This document shows, piece by piece, positions 7,479-14,095 of a stretch of 20,375 nt of DNA; position 1 is the first letter of the stretch; the number at the start of each line of letters is the position of its first letter. The notes under the pieces were generated by a model, which searched no databases, was not told the DNA's origin, and worked only from the letters and a program-made list of their open reading frames with translations. The DNA comes from Phycisphaerales bacterium (GTDB taxonomy: Bacteria; Planctomycetota; Phycisphaerae; Sedimentisphaerales; Anaerohalosphaeraceae): the NCBI GenBank assembly GCA_011053245.1, contig DRGS01000182.1:1-20375 (forward strand), in the 5' to 3' direction. A program made the translations under genes and the position numbers.

Positions 7479-9407
7479 ATGTCGGAAGAACAAACGATAA
7501 ATCTATTCATTTACGGTTCGCTGAGGGACCCGACCATATTCAGGTCCGTCTGCGGCTTAAGTTTCACCCTAAAACCATCCCACCACGACCCGAGCATACT
7601 CCTGGCGGAACTTGCCCTCCTGCCCGGATACCGAAGGGTAAGTCCCGACAACGTATACTTTTACGCCGTAAAAGCACCCGCAGCCAAGGTACAGGGATTT
7701 GTGATATATAACCTACCCGCATCGGTCATGGACGAGATTGACAGATACGAGGGTAAATTCTATGAAAGAGAAACCATCACCGTAAACACCGCCACCGGAG
7801 CCGTACAGGCGTGGGCATACCTCGCAAGCCACAAAAGAATGCAAAAGCATTTCGGTGACCGCTACCATGTAAACCTCATACATGAACTATGGCTGAGGAA
7901 ACGAATCGAAAAGTTTTTCAAAACACACACACGTCCCGGCGAAACATCAATTGACGCAAACATCGAAAGAAAGGCAAAAAGGGAACTCTTCGCAACAACC
8001 GAAAGGGATCTGGTCATCTCACACTTAGGGCAAAGCGCGGTAAGCGACTTCTTTCTCGAACACGAATTCGACAGACCGGCACCGAGCATAAAATACCTGA
8101 ACAACGAACCGGACGCCGCTCCGTTCATGCAAAAATACATCGCACTCGTAGTAAAACAGGTCATGCTCAATCAGATAGAAAGTAAAATACACACCAAATA
8201 TCGCTATGACATTGAACGCCTGAATATATCACAGCGGTACTATAACCGCTCAATAAGCATGCTCGTTGCACTGAAAATGGTCAACACAAACACATCAGCA
8301 GTTGATCTCGTCCTCCAACGATGTCTTGAAACAATGCCATGCGATGGAACATATGACCTGATCGATTATGTCAAATACGCCGTAAGCGCAGCAGAAAGCG
8401 CATTTGATTCACGCATCGTGCGAGCAGAAATTGAACGAATACGAGCAAACCGCCAGCCGGGACTGATGCCATTAGGAGCAGAACTCGAATTCAGTAATCT
8501 CGGATTCAAAGCCATACACAAAGACCTGCCCAATACCGACAAAACTTTCGACAGTTTCAAATATTTTCGCGACTTCTGCCTCGATGTACTGACATGGAAA
8601 CTCGGAGGCTATATCGACGACCACTCCGGATCGAACAAATTCAGAAAACAGGGTTTCCTCGAACTGGCGCCCGGAAGGCTTAATATCGCCGGCGAGATAT
8701 CAAGGCCCGCCTCAGCCGACCCATGGGTCTTGAGTCAGTTGATACGCGAGATTGTGGCATTCTACCCGGTAAAACCGCACAGCCTGCACTTGACCTTCCA
8801 GATCAGAAAAAAACGAGTCGGACAATACAAAATACTTCCTGTAAGTTTCGTAAAATGTCTCCTCGTTCTTGGAGGAGGAACTCAGAGAAGCGGCACTGGA
8901 AGACTCCTGGTTTCGCGCATGGCACACGAAGAGATCACACAGGACACATACGGAGAGGAACTGATATTCGCACGCATCTCCAAAAGAAAATATCACCTTG
9001 CATCAGATGAGATAGGCGAGCAGTATCCCGCATACGGAACGACATACACACAGCAGTATAAGTTCATTCGACTCGAAGAGCGGGCAAATTACGAACCACT
9101 CATCATGGCCCTCAAAGGGCTTCAGGTTGCTTACAACCCCGGCGATTATCTCACTGCCGTACAGCTTAGCAGAAGCAAAAGACTACGAAGACAATATGAA
9201 GAACTCAAGGAATGGTCCGCAAACCCTACCCAGATAACCCACCAAACACGAACAAGATTCCTCGATGCAATACAAAAGGGACTTATGGACGAGGGGCTCC
9301 ACCAACCAGCACACCGCTTGCACTATATCGATTGGGCAATCGGAGCAACAGACGTACAACTCCGACTATTCAACAAACAGATACAGACAGAAAACATAAA
9401 TACCTAA
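7479..9407 (+). CDS. Two-domain protein: gamma-glutamylcyclotransferase (AIG2-like) fused to a putative amidoligase
   Basis: The likely product is 642 residues. Residues about 8-125 are a GGCT/AIG2-like domain: L-F-I-Y-G-S-L-R-D-P (9-18) is the substrate loop and E91 in D-R-Y-E-G-K-F-Y-E-R is the expected catalytic glutamate. Residues about 150-325 are a helical middle region. Residues about 330-500 resemble the glutamine-synthetase-fold amidoligases: P-L-G-A-E-L-E-F (331-338), W-K-L-G-G-Y-I-D-D-H-S-G, F-L-E-L-A-P-G (about 393-399), G-E-I-S-R-P (405-410) and P-H-S-L-H-L (433-438), matching the pattern of metal/ATP-binding E-x-E, E-x-x-x-P and H-x-x-H positions. GGCT domains cleave or rearrange gamma-glutamyl amides; amidoligases form amide bonds. 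The reading frame is open from 7386, but the extra 31 residues look non-coding and Met 7479 directly precedes the domain. It is first in a three-gene operon. The amidoligase call rests on motif reading only. Confidence 0.7.
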   Translation: MSEEQTINLFIYGSLRDPTIFRSVCGLSFTLKPSHHDPSILLAELALLPGYRRVSPDNVYFYAVKAPAAKVQGFVIYNLPASVMDEIDRYEGKFYERETITVNTATGAVQAWAYLASHKRMQKHFGDRYHVNLIHELWLRKRIEKFFKTHTRPGETSIDANIERKAKRELFATTERDLVISHLGQSAVSDFFLEHEFDRPAPSIKYLNNEPDAAPFMQKYIALVVKQVMLNQIESKIHTKYRYDIERLNISQRYYNRSISMLVALKMVNTNTSAVDLVLQRCLETMPCDGTYDLIDYVKYAVSAAESAFDSRIVRAEIERIRANRQPGLMPLGAELEFSNLGFKAIHKDLPNTDKTFDSFKYFRDFCLDVLTWKLGGYIDDHSGSNKFRKQGFLELAPGRLNIAGEISRPASADPWVLSQLIREIVAFYPVKPHSLHLTFQIRKKRVGQYKILPVSFVKCLLVLGGGTQRSGTGRLLVSRMAHEEITQDTYGEELIFARISKRKYHLASDEIGEQYPAYGTTYTQQYKFIRLEERANYEPLIMALKGLQVAYNPGDYLTAVQLSRSKRLRRQYEELKEWSANPTQITHQTRTRFLDAIQKGLMDEGLHQPAHRLHYIDWAIGATDVQLRLFNKQIQTENINT

Positions 9408-9419
9408 CGAGAACCTTCT

Positions 9420-10763
9420 ATGAATAATGATCAGCAAAAACATCATATAGTTGTCATCGGAGCAGGATTTACTGGTCTAACCGCAGCTTACGAGATCAGC
9501 AGGCAAGGTATTCCGGTTACCGTACTTGAAGCAAATGACCAGATCGCGGGACTGGCCCAAAGTTATAATATCGAGAATCAGCAACTGGACCAATTCTACC
9601 ATCACTGGTTCAATAACGACGAGTACATCATTCAACTCGTAAAAGATCTCGGTTTGGAAGATCAACTCGAATACAGCCCCACGATGACTGGCATCTATAT
9701 GAATGAACAGTTCCATCGGCTATCTACACCGTTAGATGTCTTACGTTTCAAGCCGCTTACTTTTCTAAACCGCATTCGTCTTGGGCTGCTTGTCTTGCGA
9801 GCACGCCGCGTAAAAGACTGGAGATCGTTGGAATCCATGACCGCCGAACAGTGGCTCTTAAAGCTATGCGGAAAGCAGGTGTATGAGGTAATATGGCAGC
9901 CGCTCCTACGCGGCAAGTTCGGACCATTCGCCTCAGAAATATCCGCCGTCTGGTTCTGGAACAAACTCATGTTGAGAGGTGGAAGTCGCGACAAGTTAGG
10001 AAGAGAAACACTGGTTTATTACCGTGGCAGCTTCGCAGCCTTCGCCGAAAAAATTGCACATGAGATCGAGGAAAATGGCGGCTCTGTCAAAACGTCTGCA
10101 CCCGCCGAAAAACTTATCGTACAAGATGGATGTGTCAAAGGTGTTCAAACCCCCAACGGCATCATAGATACTCAGACGGTTATCGCAACTTGTGCCCTGC
10201 CGATTATCGCCGACTTATTAGAAGGCAGCGCCGACGCCGAATATCTTGACGAACTCAGAAAGATTGAATATCTCGCAAATATCTGCCTCGTACTTGAACT
10301 TCGACAAAGCCTGTCTGATATTTACTGGCTTAATGTAAACGACCCGGAATTTCCGTTCATCGGCGTCATAGAACATACCAATTTTCAACCCACAGAAACC
10401 TGCGGAGACCGCCATATAATTTACCTGTCTCAGTACCTTCCTGAAACCGATAAATTATACCAAATGGACAACGAGCAAGTTTTTGAATTTGCCTTATCCC
10501 ACATAAAACGAATGTTCCCTAAATTCGACCGCTCATGGGTAATTCGTTCCCACGTCTGGAAAGCAAGATACGCCCAGCCGGTAGTCGTAAGACATTACAG
10601 CAAACTGATCCCCAAGAGACAGTCACCGGTAAAAGGGTTATATATAGAATCAATGGCCCAGATATATCCAGAGGACCGCGGCACAAATTACGCCGTTAGA
10701 CAGGGACAACAAATGGGAAAAATGATCGCGGAAAAAATATTAAGTGACGGACTCTCGCAATAA
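9420..10763 (+). CDS. FAD-dependent amine-oxidase-like / protoporphyrinogen-oxidase-like flavoprotein
   Basis: This encodes 447 residues. The N-terminal dinucleotide-binding fold is clear: I-V-V-I-G-A-G-F-T-G-L (residues 10-20) with the ribose-binding acid at E37 in V-T-V-L-E-A. The next segment, I-A-G-L-A-Q-S-Y, takes the place of the usual G-G-R/L motif. C-terminal I-Y-P-E-D-R-G-T-N-Y-A-V-R-Q-G (about 418-432) fits the second FAD contact of the amine-oxidase/UDP-galactopyranose mutase/HpnE-like group. Such flavoproteins commonly sit beside glycosyltransferase genes in envelope-polysaccharide or lipid loci. It begins 12 bases after the previous stop and its stop lies 28 bases before the ATG of the GT39-like gene. 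The substrate is unknown; an amine, a sugar nucleotide or an isoprenoid are all possible. Confidence 0.8.
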   Translation: MNNDQQKHHIVVIGAGFTGLTAAYEISRQGIPVTVLEANDQIAGLAQSYNIENQQLDQFYHHWFNNDEYIIQLVKDLGLEDQLEYSPTMTGIYMNEQFHRLSTPLDVLRFKPLTFLNRIRLGLLVLRARRVKDWRSLESMTAEQWLLKLCGKQVYEVIWQPLLRGKFGPFASEISAVWFWNKLMLRGGSRDKLGRETLVYYRGSFAAFAEKIAHEIEENGGSVKTSAPAEKLIVQDGCVKGVQTPNGIIDTQTVIATCALPIIADLLEGSADAEYLDELRKIEYLANICLVLELRQSLSDIYWLNVNDPEFPFIGVIEHTNFQPTETCGDRHIIYLSQYLPETDKLYQMDNEQVFEFALSHIKRMFPKFDRSWVIRSHVWKARYAQPVVVRHYSKLIPKRQSPVKGLYIESMAQIYPEDRGTNYAVRQGQQMGKMIAEKILSDGLSQ

Positions 10764-10772
10764 TGCTATACT
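10744..10772 (+). promoter_or_regulatory. Possible internal promoter for the GT39-like gene
   Basis: GTGACG (10744-10749) and TATACT (10767-10772) are 17 bases apart, and the -10 carries the extended TG element (TGCTATACT). It overlaps the stop of the flavoprotein gene. Transcription would start about 13 bases before the ATG at 10792, giving a very short leader without a ribosome site. Confidence 0.3.
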
Positions 10773-10791
10773 TGCACTGAAACCTATATCT

Positions 10792-12252
10792 ATGAAAAAA
10801 CTTATTCAAAACCCATACTTCTGGATCGTAATAATAATCATCGCAGGTGCCGGACTACGCTTCTACAATTTAGGTTTCAAATCGCTCTGGTACGACGAAG
10901 CCGTTTCATACTGGAACGCACAAGGCACTGTACAGGAAGTGGTCCAGCACAATGTACTCAGAAACAGTGTCCCGCCAACATTTAATTTAATGATCCACTA
11001 TATTTCAAAATTCGGCAACAGCGAATTCATGCTCAGGCTCATCCCATGTATCGCAGGCATTCTTGCAATCGCCGCCGCTTTTCTGCTCTTCAAACAGTTT
11101 TTCGGACCCGCCATAGCATGTGCCCCTGCGCTTTTACTGGCCCTGTCGCCGTTCCAGATCCAGTACTCTCAAGTCGTACGCCCATACTCAATGACAATGT
11201 TGACTGCACTCTTAATTGTTTATTTCGCGTACAGGATCACAACCGAAGACAAAAAAATAAACTTCATTTTTTATTCCATCGTACTCTGCTTTGCGGTCTT
11301 TCTCATGTACGGATTGGTTTTCGTCATCGCTACGACCTGCATCGTTTTTGTGATTGAAGTACTGCGAAAAAAACAGTTCAAAAAAATCCTGCCATTCACC
11401 CTGTCTTTCGTCGCCCCATTTATTTCCGTATGCCTCGTCTACAACATTACTCTGAAACATCACATGGAAAGAGCAAGCAGCGGCTGGGGAGCAGAAAATT
11501 ATCTCCAATACACCTATTGGGACGGCGTATTGTCCTCTCTGCCCACTTATTTAGTGTTTAACACGGAGTCTATCGTTCGTTTATCCTATGCCTCAGAGAC
11601 CAAAACGCTCCTCATCGCCCTAATGCTCTTAGGCATCTACGCGTGCATCAAATACAAAAAGTTCTACCCCTTGATCTTTGCGGCAATTATCTTTTCCATA
11701 TCCACAGCCCTTGGCCTCGCATCCCTTTACCCATATGCCGGATGCAGACAGACCATCTACCTGACTGTCCCCGTGTATTTGTTAGCGGGCATGGGGTTTT
11801 ACCATCTCTTCCAAAACAGATCAACCAAACCGTTTTTCTATATCGCTCTCTCCGTTTTTGCGGCATACGGCATCATGCAGTCAGTCGAGCAGTTACAAAA
11901 GGAATCATTCCAGAACGTAAAACCGATCCTAAGCAAACTCGAAAGCATGTCAAAACCAGGTGATGAAATATTCACTAATCAGATGTCAATACCAGCCGTT
12001 TATTATTATCTCGACCGAAGCCCTGAAGACGCAAAGATCCTTTATCAAGGAAAAAAAGGTATTCAGGCCAACTTCGACACTTTGGAAACTCTCACCTCTC
12101 AAACAAAGCGATTGTGGCTGGCTTTCACCTTTTGCGACGACAAAGCCGAGAAAGAAGTATTATCGATACTCAGCAACAAAAACGCAAAATTCCAGACGTT
12201 CTACGAATCCGACTCCGGCCTACAAAAACTCATCCTCGCAACATTTGAATAA
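10792..12252 (+). CDS. GT39/ArnT-like integral membrane glycosyltransferase
   Basis: The likely product is 486 residues from ATG 10792; the frame stays open to a GTG at 10744 that overlaps the previous gene, but M-K-K-L-I-Q-N-P-Y-F-W followed directly by the first helix is the more natural start. Residues 11-22 begin the first membrane segment, then G-L-R-F-Y-N-L-G-x-x-S-L-W-Y-D-E-A-V-S (21-39) gives the acidic D35-E36 pair of the GT39/PMT family first loop, where the polyprenyl-phosphate sugar is bound. V-R-P-Y-S-M (about 133-138) is the second family landmark. About ten further hydrophobic segments follow, then a soluble C-terminal portion from about 380. The enzyme would use a lipid-linked sugar on the outer face of the cytoplasmic membrane. 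Acceptor unknown. Its end lies eight bases from convergent mdh. Confidence 0.82.
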   Translation: MKKLIQNPYFWIVIIIIAGAGLRFYNLGFKSLWYDEAVSYWNAQGTVQEVVQHNVLRNSVPPTFNLMIHYISKFGNSEFMLRLIPCIAGILAIAAAFLLFKQFFGPAIACAPALLLALSPFQIQYSQVVRPYSMTMLTALLIVYFAYRITTEDKKINFIFYSIVLCFAVFLMYGLVFVIATTCIVFVIEVLRKKQFKKILPFTLSFVAPFISVCLVYNITLKHHMERASSGWGAENYLQYTYWDGVLSSLPTYLVFNTESIVRLSYASETKTLLIALMLLGIYACIKYKKFYPLIFAAIIFSISTALGLASLYPYAGCRQTIYLTVPVYLLAGMGFYHLFQNRSTKPFFYIALSVFAAYGIMQSVEQLQKESFQNVKPILSKLESMSKPGDEIFTNQMSIPAVYYYLDRSPEDAKILYQGKKGIQANFDTLETLTSQTKRLWLAFTFCDDKAEKEVLSILSNKNAKFQTFYESDSGLQKLILATFE

Positions 12253-12260
12253 CGCATCCG

Positions 12261-13196
12261 TCACAGCATCGGTTTAACTTTTTCAACCAACGCTTTAACA
12301 TGCTCAACCGATTCGCCCAACGCCAGCTTTTCCGCCTCGTTAAGGTCCAGTTGCACGATCCGCTCTACACCCCCCGCTCCTAACACTACCGGCACACCCA
12401 CAAACGCCCCGCCGATCCCGTACTCGCTATCGCAATACGCACAGCAGCTCATCACGCATTTGCCATCGAGCAAAATACTCTCAGCCATCTTGATCGCCCC
12501 CGCAGCCGGAGCGTAATATCCGCTATACCCCAGAAGATTAACGATCTCGATCCCGCCTTTGCGGGTACGGTCGATAAGTTCGTCGATCTTTTCCGATCCC
12601 ATAAGTTCCGTCAGCGCCACACCCCCAACCGACGTAAATCGCGGCAGCGGAACCATAGTATCCCCGTGGCCGCCCATCAGCACACCCTGAACATCGCCGA
12701 TAGCAACCCCGAGCTGACAAGCGATAAGATTCGCGAATCGCGCCGAGTCCAGCGCCCCCGCCATCCCCATAACCTTATTATTGGCAAACCCCGTAACTTC
12801 GCTCGCCACATAAACCATAGCGTCAAGCGGATTGCAAACCACAATAACAAACGCATCCGGTGAATACTCAGCGACGTTTTTGCTCACGGATTTCACGATC
12901 TCAACGTTTATAGCCAGCAGATCGCCCCGGCTCATCCCCGGTTTCCGCGGCATCCCGCTCGTAATGATCACAACATCGCTCCCAGCCGTTTTCGACCAAT
13001 CCGTCGTCCCCGTAATTTTACCGGAAAACGGATACACACCCCCTGATTGCGCAATATCCAACGCTTTGCCCTCAGCAAACCCTTCGACGATATCGATCAG
13101 AACAATGTCACCCAGATCCCGCCCTGCCGCAACATGCCCGGCCGTAGCACCAACATTACCGGCTCCGACGATCGTAATCTTCTTCTTCACAGACAT
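12261..13196 (-). CDS. mdh: Malate dehydrogenase (LDH-like type)
   Basis: The likely product is 311 residues, normal for the LDH-like bacterial malate dehydrogenases, which oxidise malate to oxaloacetate with NAD in the citric acid cycle. Visible residues: G-A-G-N-V-G (11-16), D35 after strand two (selects NAD), substrate-binding R84 and R90 in P-R-K-P-G-M-S-R-G-D, N122 in C-N-P-L-D, R153 in L-D-S-A-R-F, and catalytic H177 in G-G-H-G-D-T-M-V-P. The position after R90 is glycine where acidic residues are usual. The frame is open to a GTG at 13214, but the ATG at 13196 gives M-S-V-K-K-K-I-T-I-V, the standard family beginning; neither start has a well-spaced ribosome site. A full-consensus sigma70 promoter lies about 140 bases upstream, so it has its own transcription unit. 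Confidence 0.94.
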   Translation of the reverse strand: MSVKKKITIVGAGNVGATAGHVAAGRDLGDIVLIDIVEGFAEGKALDIAQSGGVYPFSGKITGTTDWSKTAGSDVVIITSGMPRKPGMSRGDLLAINVEIVKSVSKNVAEYSPDAFVIVVCNPLDAMVYVASEVTGFANNKVMGMAGALDSARFANLIACQLGVAIGDVQGVLMGGHGDTMVPLPRFTSVGGVALTELMGSEKIDELIDRTRKGGIEIVNLLGYSGYYAPAAGAIKMAESILLDGKCVMSCCAYCDSEYGIGGAFVGVPVVLGAGGVERIVQLDLNEAEKLALGESVEHVKALVEKVKPML

Positions 13197-13287
13197 ACCC
13201 CTAATACCAATCACAATGTTAAATGCGCTTTCATACGCGGTTAAAGCCCTTTACGACAAAATTTAAACTGTCATCGCGGAAACTTAT

Positions 13288-13302
13288 TACCCTACAAGGG
13301 TA
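13288..13302. promoter_or_regulatory. Perfect 6-bp inverted repeat in the mdh leader
   Basis: TACCCT and AGGGTA flank a three-base loop. It lies between the promoter and the mdh start, roughly 90 bases before the ATG, so it could be an operator half-site pair or a small hairpin in the leader. It has no following T run in either direction, which argues against a terminator. Confidence 0.3.
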
Positions 13303-13343
13303 CCTAATATATGCGTATACGGTTCAAAAACACTCTACACCGC

Positions 13344-13372
13344 ATTATACGCACACCCCGCCTGCCTGTCAA
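13344..13372 (-). promoter_or_regulatory. Full-consensus sigma70 promoter of mdh
   Basis: On the minus strand TTGACA (13372-13367) and TATAAT (13349-13344) match the consensus at all twelve positions with the optimal 17-base spacer. Transcription should begin near 13337, leaving a leader of about 140 bases before the mdh ATG at 13196. The promoter sits immediately downstream of the 58-aa gene. Confidence 0.8.
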
Positions 13373-13389
13373 CCGCCCAACCGCAACCG

Positions 13390-13566
13390 TTAACCTACCG
13401 TTTGTATATACCACGAAACTATCGCCGCCGCAGCCGTAAACAGTATCACCGCTGCGATCCAGAAAAACTTGTCGCGGAACACCTCACGCGTTTCCTTGCC
13501 CAATTCTTCGGCGTTGAGCGAACGCAGATGAGCTTCGCCCCCGCTGGCTGTGTGTAAAGCACTCAT
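13390..13566 (-). CDS. 58-aa single-pass membrane protein (hypothetical)
   Basis: A minus-strand frame of 59 codons begins at ATG 13566, with AAGGGGG eight bases upstream as a strong ribosome site, and ends at TAA 13390. Residues 1-33 are hydrophilic and charged (E-E-L-G-K-E-T-R-E-V-F-R-D-K). Residues 34-54 (F-F-W-I-A-A-V-I-L-F-T-A-A-A-A-I-V-S-W-Y-I) are one membrane helix, followed by Q-T-V-G. The codon use is GC-rich at third positions as in the surrounding core genes. The charged N-terminus with a C-terminal helix suggests a tail-anchored-like cytoplasm-facing protein. It points the same way as mdh, but mdh has its own promoter between them. No family was recognised. Confidence 0.65.
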   Translation of the reverse strand: MSALHTASGGEAHLRSLNAEELGKETREVFRDKFFWIAAVILFTAAAAIVSWYIQTVG

Positions 13567-13604
13567 TTTGATACCCCCTTAGCTTGCAAAACAACAACGA
13601 ACAT

Positions 13605-13743
13605 GGGGCGAACACACGTCCGCCCCTTTGCGAAAGGCTCTTTCCTTTAAGTACCATAGCCCAGCATTGCTCTTGCCTGCCCGCTTATATGGGCTGCCTC
13701 GGCTTCCCCAAGCGGGCCAGGTCAAAAGAGACTACTTTGGCCC
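13605..13743. ncRNA. Hairpin-rich stretch, candidate structured RNA (IS110 bridge-RNA relic or leader)
   Basis: Four inverted repeats are packed into 140 bases without a gene: GGGGCG/CGCCCC (13605-13626), GAAAG/CTTTC with a three-base loop (13632-13644), an 11-bp stem with one bulged base formed by 13676-13686 and 13710-13721 around a 23-base loop, and GGGCCA/TGGCCC (13714-13743) that competes with the third. On the plus strand it precedes an IS110 transposase relic, and the IS110 family is known to encode its bridge RNA in the non-coding end of the element. On the minus strand it would be the leader of the 58-aa gene. The strand and identity are not settled. Nothing else was recognised in 13744-13837. 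Confidence 0.4.
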
Positions 13744-13837
13744 AACGGGTCATTCTCCAGAGCCTATCCATTTCAAAATACGACACAGATCGCCCCCAGG
13801 TTCCAGTTATTATCGTGGTTTATCACCGGGTGGCACC

Positions 13838-14095
13838 GACCTCGACAGCGAAAGTTCAATCGTTCTTTTCGAGGTTGGTAATCGGGCTGGCTGGTTATCC
13901 GACATGCTTCGGGCAATGCAGCTTGAGTTCAAGATCGCAAACGTCAATCATTCCGCTTGGAAATGGACCAACAACCAAAACAAGAGCGACAAAACCGATG
14001 CTCACCGCATGGCAATGATGTACCACCATGGGTTTTTCCCGGAAGTGTACATCCCTGAAAAAGCTGTCAGTCGCTCTCTAGCCATCGCTGAGTAA
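13838..14095 (+). pseudogene. 5'-truncated IS110-family transposase (DEDD nuclease fragment)
   Basis: About 85 codons in one frame carry IS110 DEDD landmarks: V-L-F-E-V-G-N-R-A-G-W-L-S-D with the conserved glutamate, then I-A-N-V-N-H-S-A-W-K-W-T-N, and N-K-S-D-K-T-D-A-H-R-M-A with the paired aspartates, then F-P-E-V-Y-I-P-E-K. The first DEDD aspartate block upstream and the whole C-terminal Tnp_2 (serine-bearing) domain are missing, so it cannot be active. Codons upstream of 13838 in this frame do not resemble a transposase. The last 29 bases of the open frame overlap the end of the convergent dockerin gene and may not belong to the insertion sequence. Confidence 0.7.

Noticed and set aside
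10744..10791. GTG start overlapping the flavoprotein for the GT39-like gene
   Set aside because: The 16 extra residues are not typical, and ATG 10792 leads straight into the first membrane helix.
13605..13626. GGGGCG/CGCCCC hairpin as a rho-independent terminator
   Set aside because: Only three T follow on the plus strand and none on the minus strand, and no gene ends just before it.
13584..14018. 144-codon plus-strand frame beside the IS110 relic
   Set aside because: Its sequence shows no transposase motif; it is the shifted frame of the relic and of the hairpin region.
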